Assembly: GCA_035628915.1 (NCBI GenBank)
Contig: DASPIW010000035.1
Location: 1 to 64,000 of the forward strand
Source of the DNA: JARBUG01 sp035628915
GTDB lineage: Bacteria; Bacillota; Sulfobacillia; Symbiobacteriales; Symbiobacteriaceae
Length of the DNA: 64,000 nucleotides
Direction: 5' to 3'
In this document: positions 41,861 through 50,127 of the stretch, in pieces
Position numbering within the stretch: position 1 is the stretch's first letter
How the letters are laid out: the number at the start of each line of letters is the position of its first letter
Notes under the pieces: model-generated
Databases searched by the model: none
The model's input: the letters and a program-made list of their open reading frames with translations, nothing else
What the model was told of the DNA's origin: nothing
Program-made: the position numbers and the translations under genes

Positions 41861-42457
41861 ATGAAACCACGAATCGCCTGGCTTCTGCTGGTTGCTGTAG
41901 GTACCCTTGCGATCGTTGCGTGGAGTGCTGCTCCAAAAGCCGTCCAAGAGAGCGAAACACCAGAGACAGAGAACATTTCGGAGACACCCAAGCCTTCGTG
42001 CCCCGAAAGTCCCACTACTGTAAGTCCGGATTTTTTCTGGCAGCGAGTAGCTGAGATCGAGAAGTTCCAGTTTGAGGGCTTCCGTAGAGTCCGACCGCCG
42101 CGGAGTCAGACTGCGACTGTACCGCCGGTTTGGACGGGTGAGAAGATCAGAGGCGAATCCGATCAGTCTCCACTTTCGCAGGGCGCAATTCTTGGTTTTG
42201 CCTCTGACGACAACAGCACGCTCATTCTGGTCGACATCGCCTATGTAAGTAAGCTGACTGGACGGGGCATTCTGCGCACTGCCTGGATGGATGAAGGAGT
42301 CGTTAAGGATTATGGCGCTTGTGAGGGATGCACCGGATCTCGCACAATTCAATTCTACGAACCAGGAGTCGTCTATACGGTAACGTCATACCGGCTTGGG
42401 GTGGACAAGACCTTCTATCCGTTCACCGCAGCCCTTATGAAGTACCTTGTAGAATAA
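41861..42457 (+). CDS. Hypothetical membrane-anchored or secreted protein in AT-rich islet, 198 aa
   Basis: The ATG at 41861 has GAGGGGC upstream at good spacing; a GTG two codons earlier is also possible. Residues 5-22 form a hydrophobic signal or anchor. A Glu/Pro/Thr/Ser-rich linker (about 27-55) follows, then a domain of about 140 residues with a C-E-G-C pair (near 159-162). I recognise no family. GC content and codon use are lower than in neighbouring genes. It ends 15-21 bases before the aerolysin-like gene, so both are probably expressed together and exported. It might be an accessory or immunity partner, but the sequence does not show this. Confidence 0.6.
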   Translation: MKPRIAWLLLVAVGTLAIVAWSAAPKAVQESETPETENISETPKPSCPESPTTVSPDFFWQRVAEIEKFQFEGFRRVRPPRSQTATVPPVWTGEKIRGESDQSPLSQGAILGFASDDNSTLILVDIAYVSKLTGRGILRTAWMDEGVVKDYGACEGCTGSRTIQFYEPGVVYTVTSYRLGVDKTFYPFTAALMKYLVE

Positions 42458-42478
42458 GCACCGCAGGGGGTAGTGTCT

Positions 42479-43213
42479 ATGCTTTCTCGCAGAACGGTTT
42501 CGGCTCTGGGTTTTGCACTGTGTCTGTTACTGGGTTTCGCCAACGGGGCGGCTGCAGGGACTGCCCCTAAGGCAGATCTCGGAGCGGGTCAGGAGATTGA
42601 GTTTGTCAAGGCTCATCCTGACATCTACAACAACCCTGACACATTCCGGGAGTATAGCAGGGAAAGGGTGCAACTCCTACTCGGCACCAAAGAAAAAGGT
42701 AACGACAGCGAAGTTGGCCCGATGGCCGGATCGTTCGACTATGTCATTACCGACGTCTATAGCTTCATTCCCGTGAAAACCACTGACCTATATGCTTACC
42801 CCGTGTGGGAAAACACGGTAGTGGCAGACTGGGGTTCGGGCGACGCTGTTGGCACGTGGACCGCCATGTGGACGGAGACATCTGAGGCGGCATGGCAAGT
42901 CCAGGCGTCGGTAAAGGGTGAGTTCAGCGTCCCGTTCTTCACCAAGTTGGAGGCCACCATCGGTGGCCAGTATGGACAGAAGACGACCACCACATGGAGC
43001 ACCTCCACCCAGATTACCTTCAACATCCCTGAGGGCTCCTACCAAACACTATATGCGTATCAGAAGGGTTACCAGTATCGGGTTGACTGCGACTGCCAGA
43101 TCGAACACAGCGCTGGCACCTCGAGAGTTACGATTTCCGGCGCAGTTCTGGGCACCTCCCCGTATCCCTATCAAGCAATTACGTTCAAGAAGGGGCCGAT
43201 TACCGATCTCTAG
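42479..43213 (+). CDS. Secreted aerolysin/ETX-MTX2-like putative pore-forming protein, 244 aa
   Basis: The ATG at 42479 follows AGGGGGTA. A signal peptide (about 1-27, ending near ANGAAAG) precedes a beta-rich region. From about 130 on, long Thr/Ser-rich alternating strands occur (EATIGGQYGQKTTTTWSTS, then QITFNIPEGSYQTLYAYQKG), the layout of the amphipathic strands and membrane hairpin in aerolysin-type beta-pore-forming toxins. A C-D-C pair lies near 204. This is a pattern-based call: family membership needs a profile search. It could instead be a non-toxic secreted beta-sandwich protein. It is the second gene of the islet and is followed by a hairpin shared with the right flank. Confidence 0.5.
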   Translation: MLSRRTVSALGFALCLLLGFANGAAAGTAPKADLGAGQEIEFVKAHPDIYNNPDTFREYSRERVQLLLGTKEKGNDSEVGPMAGSFDYVITDVYSFIPVKTTDLYAYPVWENTVVADWGSGDAVGTWTAMWTETSEAAWQVQASVKGEFSVPFFTKLEATIGGQYGQKTTTTWSTSTQITFNIPEGSYQTLYAYQKGYQYRVDCDCQIEHSAGTSRVTISGAVLGTSPYPYQAITFKKGPITDL

Positions 43214-43263
43214 AGGTCTTCCCTTGTTGATGTCACTGTCCTGACCGTCGCTCCCTCTCAGAT

Positions 43264-43296
43264 GACAAACGCCCTGACCGACTGTCAGGGCGTTTG
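43264..43296. terminator. Terminator between convergent genes; right copy of the direct repeat
   Basis: A 14-bp stem (43264-43277 / 43283-43296) with A/T-rich ends (ACAAACG/CGTTTGT), usable from both sides. It is related to the DoxX terminator 1.7 kb away. Confidence 0.85.
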
Positions 43297-43307
43297 TCCG
43301 ATATGCA

Positions 43308-44741
43308 TCAATAGAAGCGGTCCACCCGGAATCGGAAGAGCTTTATGCCGGTCTCGTGGGGCGAGAGTCCGGCTTTCCGGGCCGCGATGCTTACCTGCTC
43401 CCCGACCGTGTCAACGCCGGGAAGGTCGGGCAGGAGCAGGCCCTTTTGCCGGCCTTTTTCCACGATGACGCCGTAACGTGTCGGGTCCAGATCATCCCGG
43501 GTACACGGCTCGGCGGGGTAGAGCACGTCGACGGAATAATCGATGTAGGGCAGCTCCGCTTCTGCCACCGGGTCAAACCGGGGATCACGCGTACCTGCCA
43601 TGATGGCGTTGTGCACGACCTCCAGGGCGAGCGTGGGCTCGGTCGGTTCAGTCGTACCCATGCAGCCGCGCAGTTCGCCGTCCATTTTCAAAGAAACAAA
43701 GACACCAGCCTGCTCGGGTAGCCCTTCGGGCCATTGCCACGGCGCCGTTCCCTCGTGGGGCGCCCCTGCGGAAAAATCGAGCTCCAGGCCTGTCCTGACA
43801 TAGTGCTCAAGGGCAGAGCGAGCCAGACTGACCAGCGGGTGCGCCTGGCTGCGGCGCCGCTCAACCCCCTCCTGGCGCCCCTGCTCCAGCGCTTGGTGCA
43901 GCCGACGGTTGGGGTCTGGTACGCCCGGGACCATCTGCACCACGGCGTATCCCACTCCAAAGGGGCCTTCATAGGAGAGCACCTGCGGTTTCACCTGCAA
44001 GCCGTCCAGCGTACCGGCCAGCATCATCAGGGGGCGGAGGCCGCATTCACCAGCCTTCTCGCACAGGTCATGATCCATGCGGAAAAGATGGCCCAGATCG
44101 CCCCGCCCCAGGGCCTCAACGACCTCCCGGTCGAACAGGTGCGCATCGCGGTTGTACCCTGCAGGAGCGTCCGCCGTAAGGCGATGTGAAAGGTCACCGC
44201 TGGCCAGCACGGCAATCCGCCGATCGGATCTGTCAATTGCCTCCTGCAGGGCTTCACCAAACGTATACAGTTGTATCGGCGACAGCATTCCCATGGCGAC
44301 GGGCAGAATCTTTCCCCGCCAGCCCCCCTGCAACACAAAGAAAAGCGGCACCATGGTTCCATGGTCAAGCCGCTCAGCCTGCCACTCCCGCGCCCATTCC
44401 TGCGTCACGGGCGCAACGGGCAGGTCGTGCCGGCGGGCCGCGTCGATTACCAGGGCGCCCAGTTCCTGGTCGACGGTCATGTCAAAGGCCACCTGCCGCG
44501 CCCGGAAGGCGCCCAAATCCCCCTTGATCGAATCGAGCATATGCACGGCAACCGCATCACGGAATACCGGGCCATGCGGCGAAATGATCACCAGCGTTTC
44601 GGGCGCAAGCCGGGCCAAGTCGGCTGCCACCTGTTCCATTGCGCTGTGCGTCGCCCGGACCCGCACAGACTCGGCGCCGCCTACGGCCGGAACCAGGATG
44701 GGCGGATGTGGAACCAACGCCGTATAGACTAACTCCTGCAT
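43308..44741 (-). CDS. Memo-like/AMMECR1 fusion protein (AmmeMemoRadiSam A+B type)
   Basis: The ATG at 44741 was chosen by homology (YTALVPHPPILVP is the usual Memo/LigB start) and has CGAGGTG upstream. Residues about 5-265 form a LigB/Memo dioxygenase-like domain (HPPI, SPHG, SGDLSH). Residues about 290-475 form an AMMECR1 domain with the family signature LRGCMGTTEPTEP and DPRFDPV. In many bacteria and archaea these two domains go with a radical-SAM enzyme of unknown product; no such gene is visible here. The protein is cytosolic; its chemistry is not established. Its stop lies in the right-hand repeat of the AT-rich islet. Confidence 0.88.
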   Translation of the reverse strand: MQELVYTALVPHPPILVPAVGGAESVRVRATHSAMEQVAADLARLAPETLVIISPHGPVFRDAVAVHMLDSIKGDLGAFRARQVAFDMTVDQELGALVIDAARRHDLPVAPVTQEWAREWQAERLDHGTMVPLFFVLQGGWRGKILPVAMGMLSPIQLYTFGEALQEAIDRSDRRIAVLASGDLSHRLTADAPAGYNRDAHLFDREVVEALGRGDLGHLFRMDHDLCEKAGECGLRPLMMLAGTLDGLQVKPQVLSYEGPFGVGYAVVQMVPGVPDPNRRLHQALEQGRQEGVERRRSQAHPLVSLARSALEHYVRTGLELDFSAGAPHEGTAPWQWPEGLPEQAGVFVSLKMDGELRGCMGTTEPTEPTLALEVVHNAIMAGTRDPRFDPVAEAELPYIDYSVDVLYPAEPCTRDDLDPTRYGVIVEKGRQKGLLLPDLPGVDTVGEQVSIAARKAGLSPHETGIKLFRFRVDRFY

Positions 44742-44787
44742 GAGAAGAGCACCTCGCTCAGGTACTTCCCCGTTAGGATACCCTCCG

Positions 44788-46893
44788 TTAACCTGCGACA
44801 GTCCAGATTCGGTTCTTCCCGGTGCGCTTGGCATTGTACATGGCCTGCTCCGCCGCCCGCAGTGCCTGGTGCGGACCGAGGCCTTCCTCCACCTCCGTCA
44901 CGCCGCATGAAACCGACACATAAATGCGCCGGCCGTTTGCCAGTTCAACCGGTGTCTCCGAGATGGTCATGCGAATCCGCTCAAGTCGGGCCGATGCTTC
45001 CGGCAGGCTCAAACCGCCAAAAAAGATAATGAATTCGTCGCCGCCGAGCCGGACGACGATATCTTCCGGGCGCCGCCAGGCCTGCAGGCAGCGGGCGACA
45101 TGCCGAATCACAAGGTCGCCGGCGTCGTGTCCGTGCCGCTCATTGATGCCCCTGAGATCATCGCCGTCTATAAATGCGATCGATGTGGGTGCATGCCAGG
45201 GTGTGCGCTCCAGTTGATCGAGCAGGCCGTGCAGATAGTGGCTGTTCCGGGCGCCCGTAAGCGAATCGACGCCATACCCCTCATCGCCGTCGGGCTTTAC
45301 CCGTGCCGACAGCACTGCATGACCCACGAGCGCCCCGAAGATCTTCATCACCTTTAAATCGGGCCAGCCAAACCGGCTCTCGCCGCGGGCGACAACCTGA
45401 ACGACCCCCAGCGCCACCCCCGTCCCAATGGGCGAGACCATGGTGGAAACCGGCCCCTCGAATACGTCGCCATACGTCCATCGGGGGTCGCGCCTGGCGT
45501 CGGGCACGCTCAGCCCATGGTTCGTCATGCAGGCCCAGCCGCAGAGTCCTTGCGTCATGGGGATTGCGCCCTCTGCCCTGCAGATGCCCAGGAACTGCTG
45601 GCCAGTCTGTGGGCCGCCGCTCCAGGCCAAATGGAGTTTGCTGTCGGCATCGTCCAGCAGGTAGATCTGGACGGCGTCGGCAGACCAGAAGTCCATGATC
45701 TGCTCACCGGCCCGCTGGATGACGGTCGACAGTTCGGTGACAGTGCTCAGCAGACGGGCCTCCATGAGCAAGTCCAACGGATCCCGGTTTACGGTCGGCT
45801 CGGGGCGTTCGGCGCCGGTCATGAGTGGCCAGGCGGACAAGTCGCTGCCCGCCTGACGGCGGTCGGGAACACTGCTGAGCGCCAGGGCCCAGGGCTCCCG
45901 GTTCTCAATCCCCCGCTCGACGAGCCGGATAAAGGCTTTGACCATTTCGGGGTGGAACTGCGTACGGCTGCAGCGGCGCAGCTCGGCCAGCGCCGCCTCA
46001 AGGGGAAGCGGCGCCCGATAGATGCGCCGGGTCGTCATAGTGTCAAAGGAGTCGGCCAGGTTGAGAATCGCCGCCCCGAGCGGGATTTCGTCGCCTCGCA
46101 GGCCGTCCGGGTATCCGGCGCCGTCATATCGTTCGTGGTGGTGGCGTACAAGCGGCACCAGGTGCTGCAGGTGCGAAGCCTGCGCCAGAATGTTTCCGCC
46201 GATGGACGCATGGGCTTGAACCAGCAGCCACTCTTCAGCCGTGAGCGCCCCTGGCTTCTGAAGAAGCTGGTCAGGTATGGCAATCTTCCCGATGTCGTGA
46301 AGAAGTCCTGCAAGTTCGATCCGGCGGACTTCCGCGGGATCCAGGTTCATCTCCCGGGCAAGGGAGCGGGCATAGAATGAAACATTGGTAGAGTGGTGAC
46401 GTGTGTAGTGATCCTTCGCATCCACTGTGGCTGCCAGCACGCGTACCGTAGACAGCTCAACGTTGCCCGAGTTGCCGGCAATCGTCTCGTGTACCGTTGC
46501 ACCGATTTGTCGGGCGAGGGCCTGGACAAACGTCACATCGTCTTCGGTGAACGCGTTGACTTCGGAGCTGTTGACGTACAAAACGCCCCATGGTACTTCG
46601 TCCACCACGACGGGCACTCCTACACAGGACCGGATGCCCTTCGAAGTGGACGGATTACGCGACTCCACCTGCTGCATGTCAGCAACGATCACAGGCTGTC
46701 CCGAATGCAGAATGCGCGCCGCCATACCGCCGCGGCTTACTCGCGTCGAGTACCGGCGGGCGATTTCGCCCTGTACCAGGCGCCACTCATCGGGAAACGT
46801 GTCACTCAAGGGGTCGTAGCGGAAGAGAACCAGCCCGCGCCCCTGCAGCTGGCGGTATCCGGCGGCTACGATACTGCGGAGAATTCCTTCCAT
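44788..46893 (-). CDS. GAF / HD-GYP / GAF / GGDEF signalling protein
   Basis: The 701-residue protein has a GAF sensor (about 20-145), an HD-GYP phosphodiesterase domain (about 155-330; LLHDIGKIAIP and HHERYDGAGYPDGLRGDEIP), a second GAF (about 375-525) and a C-terminal GGDEF cyclase (about 535-700). RLGGDEF is intact, with an RPED inhibitory-site motif exactly five residues ahead. Both catalytic sites look functional, so it may both make and break c-di-GMP depending on the GAF ligands. There is no membrane segment. Its ATG (46893) lacks a strong ribosome site (GGAATTCC), so the start is less sure. HD-GYP domains normally come after GGDEF domains when fused, making the order unusual. Confidence 0.9.
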   Translation of the reverse strand: MEGILRSIVAAGYRQLQGRGLVLFRYDPLSDTFPDEWRLVQGEIARRYSTRVSRGGMAARILHSGQPVIVADMQQVESRNPSTSKGIRSCVGVPVVVDEVPWGVLYVNSSEVNAFTEDDVTFVQALARQIGATVHETIAGNSGNVELSTVRVLAATVDAKDHYTRHHSTNVSFYARSLAREMNLDPAEVRRIELAGLLHDIGKIAIPDQLLQKPGALTAEEWLLVQAHASIGGNILAQASHLQHLVPLVRHHHERYDGAGYPDGLRGDEIPLGAAILNLADSFDTMTTRRIYRAPLPLEAALAELRRCSRTQFHPEMVKAFIRLVERGIENREPWALALSSVPDRRQAGSDLSAWPLMTGAERPEPTVNRDPLDLLMEARLLSTVTELSTVIQRAGEQIMDFWSADAVQIYLLDDADSKLHLAWSGGPQTGQQFLGICRAEGAIPMTQGLCGWACMTNHGLSVPDARRDPRWTYGDVFEGPVSTMVSPIGTGVALGVVQVVARGESRFGWPDLKVMKIFGALVGHAVLSARVKPDGDEGYGVDSLTGARNSHYLHGLLDQLERTPWHAPTSIAFIDGDDLRGINERHGHDAGDLVIRHVARCLQAWRRPEDIVVRLGGDEFIIFFGGLSLPEASARLERIRMTISETPVELANGRRIYVSVSCGVTEVEEGLGPHQALRAAEQAMYNAKRTGKNRIWTVAG

Positions 46894-47022
46894 GCGGCTC
46901 TCCCCGAACGGGCAAAGCTTCGGTGCCCGTTACAATAGTAGTACGAATTCCCTATTGGTCAGATTTGACAGGGGGGAGGCGCGACTCCTGCTTTGTCTGA
47001 CCGATATTTCCACAGACAAAGC

Positions 47023-47048
47023 AAAAGGCGGGGATCGATCTCCCCGCC
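47023..47048 (-). terminator. Terminator after the CPBP-like gene
   Basis: Stem GGCGGGGA / TCCCCGCC (47027-47034 / 47041-47048) with the T-run TTTTGC on the minus strand. A further inverted repeat, CTTTGTCTG / CAGACAAAG (46991-46999 / 47013-47021), lies just beyond. Confidence 0.8.
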
Positions 47049-47082
47049 CGCATTTTCATGGCCTTCAGGTACCCGGACGGGC

Positions 47083-47907
47083 CTAATGAGGACCCCACGG
47101 GCCCCGTGTGGTACGCCCCCGCTGTCGTGTCCGCCTGGGCATGTGTTGCTGTTTGGACCATTCTGCATACAACAGGATCAGGGCGCCCAGGCCCCATACC
47201 AAGCCCCCTCCCAGCCCACTCACGCTGAGCGTCAGGAGCGACACGGCCGCATAAAAGCCCATGCGCAGGCCAGCCGACAGCCAGACGGAATCGGTCCGGA
47301 GGAAGAGCAGCGTGACAAACAGCGTGGCAGCAAAATCGTACTGGAAGTTGATACCCATCGGCAGAAATCCGAACCGAAAGATTGACGTAATGAGATACCA
47401 GCCAAGGGGAACGAGCGGCGCCGCAATCAGTACTTCCCGCGGCGTCAAGTCCGCCTGGAGACGGGAGATGGACGCCCCGCGGAAAACCAGCTCCGCCACG
47501 AACAGCGAGATGAGCTCGAGTGCGAGCACGATCGGGTTGGCCACCAGGCTGACGCCGGGCATGGAGAACACAAGGGTCCCTGCCGCGATTACGCCCGACA
47601 CGGCGTGGGCAACCAGGGCGCCTGCTGCGCCGGCCGCGAAGCCAAGCAGCCACTTGCCCCCGGCCGCGGCAGCGTTCCGGCTCAGGCCGATATGCTCTCC
47701 CTTCCAGCTCCATCGCCAGTCGATGTAATACAGCGTGCCGACCACCGGCACGATGATTGAAATGGCCAGGGCGATTGGGTATTCAACTGCGTCAGGCAAC
47801 AGCCCGAACAGGGTGCCAATGCGCATCAGGAGGTATTGCAGCAGCCCGACGCCTGCAAGGTAACCCAGCACACTCCCTACCGAACTCCAAAATCTGTTGA
47901 CCGGCAT
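47083..47907 (-). CDS. CPBP (Abi)-like membrane protein with degenerate active site
   Basis: The 274-residue protein has about seven hydrophobic helices. The segment LFVAELVFRGASISRL (about 140-155) aligns with the E-E-x-x-x-R-G motif of CPBP glutamic-type intramembrane proteases (Rce1-like), but the first Glu is Ala. The downstream His residues of motifs 2 and 3 (FxxxH and HxxxN) are not seen. It is probably a non-proteolytic member or a different membrane protein of that fold. A basic, arginine-rich tail (about 258-274) faces the cytosol. The gene is monocistronic, with its own terminator. Confidence 0.65.
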   Translation of the reverse strand: MPVNRFWSSVGSVLGYLAGVGLLQYLLMRIGTLFGLLPDAVEYPIALAISIIVPVVGTLYYIDWRWSWKGEHIGLSRNAAAAGGKWLLGFAAGAAGALVAHAVSGVIAAGTLVFSMPGVSLVANPIVLALELISLFVAELVFRGASISRLQADLTPREVLIAAPLVPLGWYLITSIFRFGFLPMGINFQYDFAATLFVTLLFLRTDSVWLSAGLRMGFYAAVSLLTLSVSGLGGGLVWGLGALILLYAEWSKQQHMPRRTRQRGRTTRGPWGPH

Positions 47908-47943
47908 GGCGATCCTCCTCGTCCCCCTGTTGCCAATTCCCCC

Positions 47944-49089
47944 TTAGGGAGATTCGCCCGGGAAGGGCCTGTCACCTGCCGGGTGTCCGCCAAGGCCTTC
48001 CATATGCCAGCCGCGGGCCAGCTCTTCTTCGATGGTGGGTCCCGGCTGGTCAAGCAGCTCCCGCACGTCACCTAGCACAGCCCGGGGCACCGGCAGGTCC
48101 GCCATTGTGAGCAGCCCGGGCCCCACCTGCAGGACAGCGGGAATCATGTTGACCGCGACTGCTGCATTCCCTTCCACGGTGGCGATTTCAGGCTGTATGC
48201 GCAGGCGGATGCCGGGCCTGCCTTCGATTTCAATGTAGTCGCCCGTCTCCACCACGATGGAGCGGGCGCCCACCGTCTGTGGGTGCTCAAGCACAATCTT
48301 GGCGAGCCCGTCGACGTAGCCCACGGCAGCGTCAATCCGGCCGCTCACCTGCCCGGGGTCGACCCGAATGCCCCCAATTTCTGCCCGCGCCTCGGCCAGA
48401 ACAGGGCGGGTGTCCTCCTCGACCCTCTCCAGTTCCCAGCCCAGGGCATCGGCGATCAGGTGGATGGATTCGCCGAGGCCGGTCACCCGTGGCCCCTGGA
48501 TGCGCTCGCTGTAGTGCGATGGTGAGAGGCCGAGCCCGTATTCCCGCTCCAGAACCTGCCGTCCCAGGGCGGCCAGATCGATGGCACGGCTGATGCGAAT
48601 GCGCTCCACGTCCATGCAGCAGCCCGTCAGGGCGACGGCAAGAGTGTCGGTGACAAAGCCGGGAGCCACGCCTGTACCCAGGATCGTGACGCCGTGGGCG
48701 TGGGCCAGTTCATCCAGACCGTCGGCGAGGTCGGGACGGGATGCCCAGGGGTAGATCATCGATTCGGCGAGGCAGACTACGTTGGAGCCGGATTCCACGG
48801 CCTGCAGGATCCGCGGTCCCAATTCGTCGACGGCGGCGCCGGGCCTTGAGATGATGGTGATATCCGGCCTGGCTTCCGTCGGCACGCCCATGGGGTCGTT
48901 GGTTACGTTCGTCCCCAGCCGTTCGCCGAAGCCAAGCAGGTCGCCGAGATCCCTGCCGATCTGGTCCCCGTCGTCGCTGACGGCGCCTGCCAGTTCATAG
49001 CCGGGGCGCCGGCGGACGAGCCGGGCGACGGCCAGGCCGACGGCATCGAGGCCCCATACAACCACCCGAATGGGGTGAATTTGATGCAC
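47944..49089 (-). CDS. NAD(P)-dependent 2,4-diaminopentanoate dehydrogenase-like enzyme
   Basis: The 381-residue protein starts with a Rossmann fold (IRVVVWGLDAVGLAVARLV) of the dihydrodipicolinate-reductase type, continues with the conserved GTGVAPGFVTDTL block (about 138) and a C-terminal amino-acid-dehydrogenase-like domain. The pattern is that of the DAPDH (Ord) group, which oxidises (2R,4S)-2,4-diaminopentanoate in ornithine fermentation, and of related amine dehydrogenases. The other ornithine-fermentation genes (orr, oraS/E, ortAB) are not next to it, so the substrate may differ. A 260-bp fold-back element lies directly upstream. Confidence 0.75.
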   Translation of the reverse strand: MHQIHPIRVVVWGLDAVGLAVARLVRRRPGYELAGAVSDDGDQIGRDLGDLLGFGERLGTNVTNDPMGVPTEARPDITIISRPGAAVDELGPRILQAVESGSNVVCLAESMIYPWASRPDLADGLDELAHAHGVTILGTGVAPGFVTDTLAVALTGCCMDVERIRISRAIDLAALGRQVLEREYGLGLSPSHYSERIQGPRVTGLGESIHLIADALGWELERVEEDTRPVLAEARAEIGGIRVDPGQVSGRIDAAVGYVDGLAKIVLEHPQTVGARSIVVETGDYIEIEGRPGIRLRIQPEIATVEGNAAVAVNMIPAVLQVGPGLLTMADLPVPRAVLGDVRELLDQPGPTIEEELARGWHMEGLGGHPAGDRPFPGESP

Positions 49090-49424
49090 AAGAAACCACC
49101 TCCACGGAGTAGGATGCCCAATACACCGTCACCACATGGAGTGCGTTTCGTACAGGTAAAGCGGTTGAAGGGGTTCAGCCGCCGCGGCGCTGCCTCTACC
49201 TTTGAAATCGAGGCAAAGCTAACGACGGGGCCGTCTGCACGCTTGACGCTGCAGACGGCCCGAAAGCAATTCGGCGCAGACTTCGTGCCTGCGCCTCTGG
49301 TGAGTACGTCGTTATCTTTGCCTCGTTGAACTACCGGCAGCGATGCGGCGGCTGAACGCCCGTCAACCGCTAGCACGTGGGAACGCACTCCATGCGTTGA
49401 CGCCGCCTTGTTCTGGGTTAGCGA
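49090..49424. other. 335-bp intergenic region filled by the fold-back element
   Basis: No gene is seen. Apart from short flanks the stretch is the 260-bp inverted-repeat element at 49135-49394. Confidence 0.7.
49135..49394. repeat. 260-bp fold-back element (long nested inverted repeat)
   Basis: The ends CATGGAGTGCGTT (49135-49147) and AACGCACTCCATG (49382-49394) are perfect 13-bp inverted repeats. Further paired blocks follow inwards: AGCGGTTGA/TCAACCGCT, GTTCAGCCGCCGC/GCGGCGGCTGAAC, GAGGCAAAG/CTTTGCCTC and TAACGACG/CGTCGTTA. Two inner hairpins close it: an 11-12-bp stem at 49228-49261 and GGCGCAGAC.../...CTGCGCC at 49273-49294. Nearly the whole length pairs with itself. Confidence 0.85.
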
Positions 49425-50126
49425 TTAACGCGGACCCTGCTGGCTAGCCGCGAGCACGTCGGCATACAAGTCCAGCGCCTTCTCCCCGTCGGGCGTCACC
49501 CGGTAAAGTCCGGGGCGCTCACGCTCGAACCAGCCGTAGACGTTCTGCTGGAGAATATCCGCCGTCTTGTCGCAGCCAGTAGCTGCCTTGACTTCCCGGG
49601 GCTTGGACGGGCCGTAGCGGCGAAGATGATCCGCGACCAGCAGGGCCGATTCCCGGTACGCCGTCACGATGGGACGACGGGTCACGCCGCCTACATTGTG
49701 ATCGCCCGACCGCCGGCGGAACTCCCGCAGCAAGGAAATGCGTTCCTTCACAGCCCGCCGTGGCTGATACGGCCCGGGCTCGCAGACGACTTCGACCCGG
49801 GGCGCCCGGTGGGCCGCGAAGCTCACGGTCAGAAGCCCGAAATCCAACCGCCGGCAAAGGCGCTGAATCTCGGCCCACCTTGGCGCTGCACGGCGGCTGG
49901 ACGGCGCTTCCACCGCCAGGTAGACCGTATCGCTGAGCCGCTGCCGCTCAATGCCCTGCAAAACCAGCGGCAGATTGAACGCGACCTTCAGTTCCACCAG
50001 CACAAGGTCATCGCCGCGCATGGCCACCAGGTCGCAGCCGTTCACTTCGCCCTTTACCTCAAAGCCCAGTTCCTCAAGAAACGCCTTCACGGGGCCGTAC
50101 AGTTCGGCTTCCCTGCGCACGCCCAT
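49425..50126 (-). CDS. DUF2161 protein, PD-(D/E)XK-type phosphodiesterase-like
   Basis: The 233-residue protein starts with a helix-rich AELYGPVKAFLEELGFEVKGEV segment followed by G-C-D-L-V-A (about 29) and V-E-L-K-V (about 44), the Asp and Glu-x-Lys of the PD-(D/E)XK nuclease fold. The C-terminal 90 residues look like a winged-helix domain (REVKAATGCDKTADILQQNVYGWFERERPGLYRV). The layout is that of the DUF2161 family. It starts one base after the stop of the NERD-like gene, so the two form an operon. A role in nucleic-acid metabolism is plausible; the substrate is unknown. Confidence 0.78.
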   Translation of the reverse strand: MGVRREAELYGPVKAFLEELGFEVKGEVNGCDLVAMRGDDLVLVELKVAFNLPLVLQGIERQRLSDTVYLAVEAPSSRRAAPRWAEIQRLCRRLDFGLLTVSFAAHRAPRVEVVCEPGPYQPRRAVKERISLLREFRRRSGDHNVGGVTRRPIVTAYRESALLVADHLRRYGPSKPREVKAATGCDKTADILQQNVYGWFERERPGLYRVTPDGEKALDLYADVLAASQQGPR

Positions 50127-50127
50127 C

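Larger units (their letters stand above)
41594..43322. mobile_element. AT-richer two-gene islet bracketed by imperfect direct repeats
   Basis: Left repeat 41594-41652 and right repeat 43266-43322 share the hairpin AACGCCCTGAC...GTCAGGGCGTTTG, ATGCAT and GAAGCGGTC (32 of 39 positions after the loop). Between them lie only two genes, with distinctly lower GC than the window. The right repeat includes the 3' end of the Memo-AMMECR1 gene; the left copy looks like a stray duplicate of it. No transposase or integrase is present. This suggests insertion with target or flank duplication, which is inference. Confidence 0.5.

Noticed and set aside
41594..43296. CRISPR-type repeat pair
   Set aside because: Only two copies of a terminator hairpin, 1.7 kb apart with genes in between; no spacers or cas genes.
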